64,000 nt of DNA from Macrotis lagotis. Lineage: Eukaryota > Chordata > Mammalia > Peramelemorphia > Peramelidae. The stretch is from positions 139,667,822 through 139,731,821 of the forward strand of contig NC_133658.1 of the NCBI RefSeq assembly GCF_037893015.1. Direction: 5' to 3'. Positions 12,164-22,445 of the stretch are shown here, in pieces (the stretch's first letter is position 1; the number at the start of each line of letters is the position of its first letter). The translations under genes were made by a program, and so were the position numbers. The notes under the pieces were generated by a model that made no database searches, had not been told where the DNA came from, and was given only the letters and a program-made list of their open reading frames with translations.

Positions 12164-15100
12164 GTGGTTTTCAGAAACAAAAGACTGGGGAATATGGATA
12201 AAAAGGGGGGAAAGGGGGAAAAATACAAACAGAGGGAAGATAGCACGGAGGGCAATAAAGAATTAGTAATCATAATCTTAAATGTGAATGGGATGAACTC
12301 TCCCTTAAAACATAAGCAAATAGCAGAGTGGATTAAAAAACCAGAATCCTACAATATGGTGCTTACAAGAAACTCATTTGAAGCAGAGAGATACATATAG
12401 AGTAAAGGTAAAAGGTTGGAGCAAAATATATTTTTGCTTCAGCTGAAGTAAAAAAAAGCAGGGGTAGCAATCCTTATCTCAGACAAAGCAGCAGCAAAAA
12501 TAGATAGCATTAAAAGAGATAAGGAAGGAAACTACACCCTCCTAAAAGGTACCATAGACAATAAAGTCATTTCAATATTGAATATATATATGCACCCAGT
12601 GGGACAGCACCCAAATTCTTAGAGGAGAAGCTGAAAGAATTACAGGAAGACATAGACAGCAAAACTCTACTAGTGGGAGACCTCAACCTCCCGCTATCAG
12701 ATCTAGATAAATCGAATCATAAAACAAACAAGAAAGAAATTAGGGAGGTAAATAGATTGTTAGAAAAATTAGATATGGTAGATTTATGGAGGAAACTGAA
12801 TGGGGATAGAAAGGAATATACCTTTTTCTCTGCAGTACATGGAACTTATACAAAAATTGGCCATGTACTAGGACATAAAAACCTAATGATCAACTGCAGA
12901 AAGGCAGAAATAATGAATACATCTTTCTCAGATCACAATGCAATAAGTCATATGCAATACTGGGCCAAGGAGATATAGACCCAGAACAAATTGGAAACCT
13001 CATTTTAAAAAATGAGTGGACCAAAAAACAAATTATAGAAAGAATTAACCATTTTAAGGGGCAGCTAGGTGGCATAGTGGATAAAGCACCGGCCCTGGAG
13101 TCAGGAGTACCTGGGTTCAAATCCAGTCTCAGACACTTAATAATTACCTAGCTGTGTGGCCTTGGGCAAGCCATTTAACCCCATTTGCCTTGCAAAAAAA
13201 AGAATTAACCATTTTATCATAGATAATGACAATAATGAAACAACATACCAAAACCTATGGGATTCATTCAAAGCAACTCTCAGGGGATATATTATAGCTC
13301 TAAATGCTTATATGAATAAATTGGAGAAAGAGGAAATCAATGAACTAAACATGCAACTAAAAAAATTAGAGAAAGAACAAATCAAAAATCTCCAATTAAG
13401 TACCAAATTAGAAATTCTAAAAATTAAAGGAGAAATTAATAAAATTGAAAGCAAAAAAACTATTGAATTAATAAATAAAGCCAAAAGTTGGTATTATGAA
13501 AAAACCAACAAAATTGATAAACCCCTGGTCAATTTGATTAAAAAAAAAGAAAGAAGGAAATCAGATAGCTAGCATCATAAATGAAAAAGGTGAACTCACC
13601 ACCAATGAGGAGGAAATTAAAGTAATAATTCAAAATTATTTTGCCCAACTCAATGCCAATAAATATGATAATCTAAGTGAAATGGATGAATATTTACAAA
13701 AATATAAGTTGCCCAGGTTAAATGAAGAAGAGATTAAATACCTAAACAACCCTATCTCAGAAAAAGAAATTCAACAAGCCATTACTGATCTCCCTAAAAA
13801 AAATCTCCAGGGCCTGATGGATTCACCAGTGAATTCTACCAAACATTTAAGGAACAATTGGTTCCAATCCTATATAAACTCTTTGGAAAAATAGGGAAAG
13901 ATGGAACTCTGCCTAACTCTTTCTATGAAACCAATATGGTACTGTTACCTAAACCAGGAAGAGTTAAAACAGAGAAAGAAAATTATAGAACTATCTCCCT
14001 GATGAATATAGATGCAAAAATCCTAAATAAAATCTTAGCAAAACGATTACAACAAGTCATCACTAGGATAATACATTATGATCAAGTAGGATTTATTCCA
14101 GGAATGCAGGGTTGGTTCAATATTAGGAAAACTGTTAGTATACTCAATTATATCAACAACAAACCTATCAGAAACCATATGATCATATCAATAGATGCTG
14201 AAAAAGCTTTTGACAAAATACAGCATCCATTCCTATTAAAAACACTAGAGAGTGTAGGAATAAATGGACTGTTCCTGAAAAAAAATTAGCAGTATCTATC
14301 TGAAACCATCAACAAGCATTATATTCAATGGAGAGAGGCTAGAGGCATTCCCAATAAGATCAGGGTGAAACAAGGGTGCCTATTATCACCACTACTATTC
14401 AATATTGTATTAGAAATATTAGTATCAGCAATTGGAGAAGAAAAAGAAATTAAAGGAATTAGAATTGGGAAGGAAGAGACAAAACTGTCACTCTTTGCAG
14501 ATGACATGATGGTCTACCTAGAGAATCCCAAGAAATCATCTAAAAAACTACTGGAAACAATTAGCAATTTTAGCAAAGTTGCAGGTTATAAAATAAACCC
14601 TCATAAATCCTCAATTTTTCTATATACATCTAGCAAGAAACAGCAAGAAGAGCTAGAAAGAGAAATCCCATTCAAAGTAACCTCAGACAATATAAAATAT
14701 TTGGGAGTCTATTTGCCAAGACAGACTCACAATCTTTTTGAAAACAATTATAAAACACTTCTCACACAAATTAAATTAGATTTAAATAACTGGGCAAGTA
14801 TCAACTGCTCATGGATAGGTAGAGCTAATATAATAAAAATGACAATTCTACCAAAACTAAACTATCTGTTTAGTGCCCTACCAATCAAAATTCCAAAAAA
14901 TTACTTTAACGAGTTAGAAAAAATTGTAAGTAAATTCATATGGAGAAATAAAAAGTCAAGAATTGCCAGGAGCTTAATGAAAAAAAAGTGCAAAAGAAGG
15001 GGGCTTAGCCCTATCTGATCTAAAATTATATTACAAAGCATCAGTCATGAAAACTGTTTGGTATTGGCTAAGAAATAGAGTGGTGGACCAGTGGAATAGA

Positions 15101-16206
15101 CTAGGTGTAAAAGCAGGAGATGATTATAGTAATCTGCTGTTTGATAAACCCAAAGAGTCTGGCCATTGGGATAAAAACTCCCTTTTTGATAAAAATTGCT
15201 GGGAAAATTGGAAGTTAGTGTGAAAGAAACTTAGATTAGACCAACACCTTACACCCTTTACCAAGATAAGATCCAAATGGTTACAGGACATAGACATAAA
15301 AAACAATACTATAAGCAAATTGGAAGATCAAGGACTAGTCTACCTGTCAGATCTATGGAAAGGGGAACAGTTTATAACTAAGGAAGAGTTGGAGAATATC
15401 ACCAAAAACCAATTAGATGATTTCGATTACATTAAATTAAAAAGCTTTTGCACAGATAAAACCAATGTAACCAAGATCAAAAGAAATGTAGTAAATTGGG
15501 AAACAATCTTTACAACTAATGATTCTGACAAAGGACTCATTTCTAAAATATACAGACAACTGAGACATATTTTTAAAACAAAAAGCCATTCCCCAATTGA
15601 CAAATGGTCAAAGGATATGCAAAGGCAATTTACAGATGAGGAGATCAAAGTAATCCATAGCCATATGAAAAAATGTTCTAAATCATTAATTATTCGAGAA
15701 ATGCAAATTAAAGCTTCTCTTACCACCTCACACCTCTCAGATTGGCCAGTATGACCAGGAAGGGATCATTGTTGGAAGGGATGTGGGAAATCTGGGACAC
15801 TATTGCACTGTTGGTGGAGCTGTGAACTCATCCAACCCTTCTGGAGAGCTATTTGGAACTATGCCCAAAGGGCAACAAAAATGTGCATACCCTTTGACCC
15901 AGCAATACCACTACTGGGTCTATACCCTGAAGAGATGAGGAAAAAGGGTAAAAACATTACTTGTACAAAAAATTTATAGCAGCCCTGTTTGTGATGGCAA
16001 AGAATTGGAAACCCAGTAAATGTCCTTCAATTGGGGAATGGCTTAGCAAACTGTGGTATATGTATGTCATGGAACACTATTGTTCTATTAGAAACCAGGA
16101 GGGATGGGATTTCAGGGAAACCTGGAGGGATTTGCATGAACTGATGCTGAGTGAGATGAGCAGAACCAGAAAAACACTGTACACACTAACAGCAACATGG
16201 GAGTGA
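12164..16206 (+). pseudogene. L1 ORF2 remnant (endonuclease and reverse transcriptase)
   Basis: ORF2 encodes the endonuclease-reverse transcriptase of L1. Frame pieces in order: N-terminal endonuclease (12164-12400, IIILNVNGMNSPLKHKQIA), endonuclease C-terminal half (12673-12978, LLVGDLNLP and SDHNAIS), linker (13156-13572, [17 protein letters not shown]), reverse transcriptase (13858-14289, with [18 protein letters not shown] and [18 protein letters not shown]), palm and thumb (14365-15018, KQGCLLSPLLFNIVLEIL and FADDMMVYLE, the FADD catalytic box), then C-terminal pieces (15320-15754; 15961-16206, ending TLTATWE). The frame is broken by about seven shifts or stops, besides the SINE at 13059, so it is non-functional. 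Confidence 0.9.
13059..13202 (+). mobile_element. WSINE1-like SINE nested in L1 ORF2
   Basis: Head GGGGCAGCTAGGTGGCATAG to the A-tail. The 16-bp duplication AGAATTAACCATTTTA flanks it on both sides, within L1 sequence. Confidence 0.95.
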
Positions 16207-16587
16207 TGTTCAACCTTGAAGAACTTGCTCATTCCATCAGTGCAACAATCAAGAACAATTTTGGGCTGTCTGCAAAGGAGAGAACCATCTGTATCCAGAT
16301 AAGGAGCTGTGGAGTTTGAACAAAGTGCAAGGACTATTCCCTTTAATTTAGAAAAAAAATAGATAGCTTATTGTCTGATCTTGTTACCTCTTAGACTTCT
16401 CTTCTCTTTAAGGATATGATTTCTCTCATCACACCCAATTTGGAACAAGGTACAACATGGAAACAAAGTAAAGACTGACAGAGTGCTTTATGTGGGGGGG
16501 AGGGGGGAGGGAAGCAAGATTGGGGGAAAAATGTAAAACTCAAATAATATCTTTAATAAAAATAAATTTTAAAAAATGTGCAGTCAT

Positions 16588-16785
16588 GTAAAACATTTCT
16601 ATAATATTTATGTTGTGAAAGAAAACATAGACCTCCCCTCCAAAAAAAATTTTCAAGAAAAATAAAGTATGCTTCAAATGGGGAGAGAATATTCTTTATC
16701 ATAAGTCCTTCAGAGTTGTCTTGGGTCATAGAACTGCTGAGAAAAGCTAAGTCATTCACAGCTAATCATCCCACAACATTGCTTT
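16588..16785 (-). mobile_element. Older L1 3' end, continuation
   Basis: Continues the reversed L1 relic of 11060-11755. It shares CTTTCAGAGTTG-type and TCATAAGTC blocks with the reversed L1 piece at 58100-58372. Confidence 0.45.
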
Positions 16786-16789
16786 TACT

Positions 16790-17106
16790 TTGTATATGGT
16801 AGGTGGCACAGTGAATAGAGCACTGTCCTTTGAATCAGGAGGATGGGAGTTCGAATCTAATCTCAGACACTAGCCACTTACTGTGTAACCTTGGGCAAGT
16901 CACTTAACCCTGATAGCCTCACATCCAGGGCCATCTCCAGTCATCCTGATTCACATTTGGCCACTGGATTCATATGGTTTTGGAGGAGAAAGTGAGTTGG
17001 TAACATAGCACAGTACCCCCTCACTCAAATCCAATTCATGAGTTTGTCTTGGCATCACCTTCCTTGATGTCATGGTCTTCCATAAGGATGAAGGACAAAT
17101 ATCATC
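16790..17106 (+). mobile_element. Composite tRNA-headed SINE with long tail
   Basis: Head GGTGGCACAGTGAATAGAG, body with GTCACTTAACCCTGATAGCC, then a tail with GGAGAAAGTGAG, CACTCAAATCCAATTCA, CATCACCTTCCTTGATGTC and AGGATGAAGGACAAA. Other tails of this family lie at 165, 5270, 17690 (reverse) and 55300. Probably an RTE-mobilised marsupial SINE. Confidence 0.7.
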
Positions 17107-17689
17107 AGTACATTTCCCATTGCATCTGCTCATGAAAGTCTTCCCAGGTTTTCCTGAGAGCATCCCACTTTGCAGAGTCATATGAATGCCAACTACCATT
17201 ATTTAACCATTGAGTTCCAAAGATAGAATCCTTAAAGGTTGGTTCTTAAAGTTATGTTCTCTCAGTAGCTTAAAATTTTTTTTGCATGAAATCCAGATAT
17301 CTGTTACACTGAATGAACCAGATAGTAAATCACCTTGTTAACAGTAAAAGTAAACACATCAGTAGAAGACTTCTGAACTATGTGATTTTGAGATGCACAC
17401 AGAATATTTTGAACCTAAAGTAACCTTTCTGTAATGTCCTGTGTGTAATAAGGAAGATGTACATTTATGTTAAAACTTGTTGTGCTTCATTCTCAAACAG
17501 TATCAAAATGTCATGCTCTGTTAGTTAAGTTACAGTGTGTCCAACCATAGCTATCAGAGTAACATAAGCTAGGAATGCGCTACACAGGTCAGGCATAAAC
17601 AATACATATGAACATTTAGTGTAGAGTTATCTCTAAATTTGCACATCTCTTTTGTTCTTTGGAACTACTATAATTCTGCTTTGTTCATA
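17107..17689. other. Non-coding, nothing recognised
   Basis: AT-rich sequence; no gene or named repeat seen. Confidence 0.4.
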
Positions 17690-17940
17690 GATCATAGTGC
17701 CTTCTTTATAGAGGATTGTCCTACATTCTAGAGGACCAATGATACCATGAGTATGATGTCTTGACTTGCACAAGAACTGAGTTTGAGTGAGACAGAGCTG
17801 TGCAAAGTCATCAGCCTCACATGCTCTCTTCCAGAGTCATCAGAGTCCCATGGAAAGACAGAGGTCAAAAATGATTAATGATGGCTGAGGATGAATAGTA
17901 AAGGACTGCAACCACAACATGGGGGAGTTTGGCAAAGTGG
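17690..17940 (-). mobile_element. Composite SINE tail, reversed
   Basis: Reverse complement of the tail at 16950-17106: GAGGACCAATGATACCATGA, GAGACAGAGCTGTGCAAAG, CAGAGTCATCAGAGTCC. Confidence 0.6.
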
Positions 17941-18880
17941 TATCTTGTTCTGGTCCCCCTGAAGAACACTATCCCACTTCTAGTAGGTATGGTATATATT
18001 CATATTATAAGTAGCCAGTATAAAGAAGTAATAGCAGGAAGGAGGTAATAGCAAAGAGGAGGTAAGAAATCCAAAACATCAGAGTAAAATTTACAAATTG
18101 TATCATACATTAACCAAAATGCACATTCCAATAATATGTCTTGAATCAGCAAAAGCCATCTAGGCTGTGTAAATTACAAATTCCAGACCTCTACAATTTC
18201 CCAGCAGAACATCAAAAAGGTGGTAACTTTGAGATGATTTTTGGATGCATTAATGAACCAATCCCAAAGTGGCACATATAAGAGTTCTCCCCCACCAAAA
18301 AAAGCCCCTATAAAAATGAGATCTCAAACGTTTGTAACACCGCCCCCGCCCCCTCCAGCACTCTTCCTTCTCCTAAGGGTCCTTGCTGCCAACTCTAATC
18401 TGTGGTTATAATGTGTGATTCTGACTCTCACCCATCCTATTCTCTATCCCCTTGGTATCTCTTCCTATCTTTCATGTGCTGTTTGTCGTCAGACATTTTG
18501 TGAATATTAAAATGTGATTGCTGCTTCATTTCTCATTGTCCTTCATGGTCTTTCCCTAAGAATCAGGTATGCCTGCCTATATTGCATAATTTCATAAAAT
18601 AATTATCAATCAGGTTACTTTTACTCAAGGTAACAAATGAAGATGACAGACTTTGTCACCTGTGATTACTAAGAATTATTCAGATAGTACAAGTCCAATG
18701 AGATGTGGGTTTCTTATCTAACATTTCCATTGTGTGCTTACCTTTCAGGGAATCCAAGCATCAGAGGGTCTCTTTGGGATGTAAGAGAGACTCCTAAGAA
18801 TATCAGAGTGTTTTCTATGAAGACCCCCTCTGTATTTTCCCTTCAAAAGTCATATGGTAGCACTAGAGTGGGCAACTGTT
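17941..18880. other. Non-coding, nothing recognised
   Basis: No gene or recognisable repeat. Contains a short C-rich stretch at 18340-18355. Confidence 0.4.
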
Positions 18881-18892
18881 TTAAGATTCTGT

Positions 18893-20030
18893 GTTAAGCA
18901 GATAAAATCACTGTAACCAAGATCAAAAGAAATGTAGTAAACTGGGAAACAATCTTTACAATTAAAGTTTCTGACAAAGGACTCATTTCTAAAATATACA
19001 GAGAATTGAGTCATATTTTTTTTAAAAAGCCATTCCTCAATTGACAAATGGTCAAAGGATATGCAAAGGCAATTTACAGATGAGGAGATACAAGCAATCC
19101 ATAGTCATGTGAAAAATTATTCTAAATCATTACTTATTAGAGAAATGCAAATTAAAGCTTCTCCGAGGTACCACCTCACACCTCTCAGACTGGCCAATAT
19201 GACCAGAAAGGATAATGATAATTGTTGGAAGGGTTGTGGGAAATCTGGGACACTATTACCTTGTTGGTGGAGCTGTGAACTCATCCAGCCTTTCTGGTGA
19301 GAAATTTGGATCTCTACCCAAAGGGCAACAAAAATGTGCATACCCTTTGATCCAGCAATACCACTACTGGGTCTACACCCTGAAGAGATGCTGAAAAAGG
19401 GTAAAAACTTCACTTGTACAAAACTGTTCATAGCAGCCCTGTTTGTGGTGGCAAAGAAATGGAAATCAAGTAAATGTCTTTCAACTGGGTAATGGCTTAG
19501 CAAACTGTGGTATATGTATGTCATGGAACACTATTGTTCTATTAGCAACCAGAAGGGATGGGAATTCAGGGAAGCTTGGAGGGATTTGCATGAACTGATG
19601 CTGAGTGAGATGAGCAGAATCAGAAAAACACTGTACATCCTAACAGCAACATGGGGGTGATGTTCAACCTTGATGGACTTGCTCATTCCATCAGTGCAAC
19701 AATCAGGGACAATTTGGGGCTGTCCTCAATGGAGAGTATCATCTATCTCTAGATAAAGAACCATGGAGTTTGAACAAAGTCCAAGGACTATTTCCTTTAA
19801 TTTAGAAAAAAACCTGATATCTTATTGTCTGATCTTGTTATCTCTTATACTTTGTTTCTTCCTTAAAGATATGATTTCTCTCTCATCACATTCAATTTAG
19901 ATCAATTGTATACCATGGAAACAATGTAAAGACTGACAAATTGCTGTCTGTGGGGGGTGGGGGGGAAGTAAGATTAGGGGAAAAATTGTAAAACTCAAAA
20001 TAAATAAAATCTTTAATAAAAATTTTTAAA
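18893..20030 (+). mobile_element. L1, strongly 5'-truncated
   Basis: The last ~1.1 kb of the same L1 subfamily as 11772-16571 (DEEIQAIHSHVKNYSKSL, then LTPLRLANMTRKDN), including the 3' UTR and the AATAAATAAAATCTTTAAT end. An imperfect 11-bp duplication (AAGATTC-GTG) may flank it. About 90% similar to the first copy by eye. Confidence 0.85.
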
Positions 20031-20035
20031 AAAGA

Positions 20036-20983
20036 TTCAGTGGAAAGATAAAGCACCTCAGAAAAGAAGACATTAGATTGATTAAACTCATATGCACAAA
20101 TTATGAATATTTTATGTGTTTTCTACACTTTCTATATTTTGGGTGCTTCTGTGAGTCCAAATCATCTTCCATGTTTCATTTTCTGTGGGGTAGAGATAAA
20201 GTTGTCTTTTTGTCTGTCATCTTCATTTGTTACCTTGAGTGCTTATATGGGGGTTTCATTTAGCCACATCAGTGGAAACCTAGACATGAACTATATTTTG
20301 AGATTTCTGAGAGTAAACTCTGTTCAAGGATATATTAGCCAAAGAGATAAGGATCTTTTGGACCACACCTACAATTAGAACCAAGCCACGTGAGTCCAGA
20401 GTTTGGGTTACTATATATATATATATAATTTGCTGCTGTTTTACCTTTAACATTCAAATTTTCAAATTAGCCAATGGGATGAGTTCATTCAAACATTTGT
20501 CCTGCTTTCTACCAATTGGCCAGAGCCTACCACCCGGAAGACCAATCCACTAACTGAGTAACCACCTGTTACTCTAATAATAATATTCTACCAGGATGAA
20601 TTGTGCTAACCAATGAGTAAAGTATAATCTTCAAAAGGATCCCTTAAGTATTGCCACAATCTCTAGAAAAACTGTAAAACTCAGTTCCGTAATGGCTTGG
20701 TGGAAACATTTCTGTATCTATTGGTCTGTAATACCTGGTCTTGAATCCCAGCTATTTCAAAAATGATGGCATCTCTGCAGACAAGAAAACTGGAGCCTGG
20801 CCTGTCTGAGGGAATTCTTAGTTAAGGACTGTTCAAGCAAGAACAACTATTCTCCTGAACACTTTCCACAGAGCAAAATCTTTCAATACCACTGTATACT
20901 TGTTCTACCATAGCCAGTCTTTGTCCTACTAGAAGCTTTCTGGTACCATATTCCAATATTCTTTTGATATTGATAGCCCATAC

Positions 20984-21015
<32 letters not shown>

Positions 21016-21860
21016 ATATATATATATGCACATGTATTTTTAGATGTCCCTAAGAAATGTATTAGGAATTCAAAGGAGAGTTCACTCATCATTTTTTCCA
21101 TTCAACATTTTCAATTGCAGAAATCTACATAATAAAACCAAGGCTCATGGGTAGGCAAGGCAGCTTCATTGATACATTGATACAGTGAGGGTCCCAGAGG
21201 GAGTGAATTAAACCACCTCAATCACCATTTCCCCTCACACCCTAGTAACAGTCCAGGACCATGAAGGCTCAAAAAGCCCTGGAAATAGCAGTGTCTCCCT
21301 CCAGACCAACAGCCCTGCTGCTAGTCTGGTTCCCACAGCAATCATTGACTGGAAGAGCATTATTGCAGAGCTTTACTGTCATACTTAATAAAAACACAAG
21401 AAAACACCTACTGCCCACCTATATGTATACCCATAGCACTGGGACAATAGTAATGCCTCCTCTGTATCCCACCCCAGCAGATCGCCAGCCCTACTTCTGA
21501 TCTGGCTCTAGCAGCTGTTATCCGGGGAAGCAACTCTTATAGATGTGACACTTGGCAATTGTGAAGTTCCACCAAAATCCTTGGCACTACCAAATTATTC
21601 AGCCTCAGAAATGGATATGGTGTTCTCAGAAGGAATATTATCCTCTGCTTTGCCTCAGAACCAGATCATCTTTCTATCTGTCTCGCAACCACATCCTCCT
21701 GTTATTGTGTGACTAGCTTGTTTTTCCAGTTGTAGCCCAAGAACTTTGCACATGAGCAATTAAAGCTTTTTTCATTAATTCATTGCCACCTAACCATCCC
21801 ACCTTCTTTTCCCATCATACTATCCTTTAGTATATCTTTAATGCTATTTCTTTTTATTAA
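20036..21860. other. Non-coding; CCAAT cluster and (TA)n
   Basis: No gene seen. Four CCAAT boxes lie at 20471, 20512, 20542 and 20610. A TATA/CATA microsatellite lies at 20978-21030. The rest is of unknown origin. Confidence 0.4.
20978..21030. repeat. (TA)n microsatellite
   Basis: ACATATATATATA-type run, self-complementary and able to form hairpins. Confidence 0.9.
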
Positions 21861-21871
21861 TTTTAGGGTTT

Positions 21872-22029
21872 TTTGTTTTTTGTTGTTTTTTTTTTGCAAG
21901 GCAATGGGGTTAAGTGGCTTGCCTAAGGCCACACAGCTAGGTAATTATTAAGTGTCTGAGGTCAGATTTGAACTCAGGTACTCCTGACTCCAGGGCCAGT
22001 GCTCTATTCACTAAGTCACCTAGCTGCCC
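21872..22029 (-). mobile_element. WSINE1-like SINE
   Basis: Reversed SINE ending CACCTAGCTGCCC, flanked by TTTAATG(C/T)TATTTCTT duplications at both sides. It lies just 3' of GOT1L1, possibly in its 3' flank or UTR. Confidence 0.92.
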
Positions 22030-22182
22030 TTTTAATGTTATTTCTTAGGCAAAAGTCATCACCCCCCAATGCACTTCAGTCTATTTTCAGCAGGGACCTA
22101 GGTAATGATTGTGATGAACAGGAAATGCTTTGCAAAGGGAAAGTACTGTTGCAAGGAGAAGCAAACAGAGGGTCTTTGAACA

Positions 22183-22445
22183 CTACTTTTTACTTTGTAA
22201 GAGAGCTGCCAATCCTGAAATCTTCCCTAAAGCCTTTGGAACCTTGGGCTCTGAAACATCAGGCACCACAGACTCCTTGGGTGGCGGCTCTCTGGGCTGT
22301 GGGCCTGGTCCTATTGCAAGGATGGCCTCGTTGATGCTCCGGGCAATATAGTCAATGTTTTGACTGTTGATACAGGTGAGGTTGATCTGTCCACTCTTGG
22401 GGATGTAGACATGCTTCTTTGTGACCAGGTAGTTCACCTGATCAG
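22183..22445 (-). CDS. GOT1L1: GOT1L1 coding exon 9 (C-terminus)
   Basis: Acceptor ...TTATTCATCAG. It reads ADQVNYLVTKKHVYIPKSGQ, then INLTCINSQNIDYIARSINE and a Pro-rich tail ending LLQSKK. The GOT1 motif SGRIN, whose Arg386 binds the substrate alpha-carboxylate, is SGQIN here; I recall the human protein also having Gln. The roughly 40-residue tail is longer than in GOT1. Confidence 0.92.

Larger units (their letters stand above)
11772..16571 (+). mobile_element. L1 retrotransposon, 5'-truncated, 4.8 kb
   Basis: A 16-bp duplication AAAAATGTGCAGTCAT flanks it (11756-11771 and 16572-16587). The element begins in the G/A-rich region before ORF2, carries the whole ORF2 region, a 3' UTR with a G-run near 16490, and an AATAAAAATAAATTTT-A tail. 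It inserted into an older minus-strand L1 3' end and was later hit by a SINE. ORF1 and the promoter are absent. Confidence 0.92.

Noticed and set aside
12004-12273. Minus-strand frame of 89 codons opposite the L1
   Set aside because: Low-complexity reading of the G/A-rich L1 region upstream of ORF2.
1-22000. Search for RAB11FIP1 exons expected left of GOT1L1
   Set aside because: Only repeats and AT-rich DNA found.
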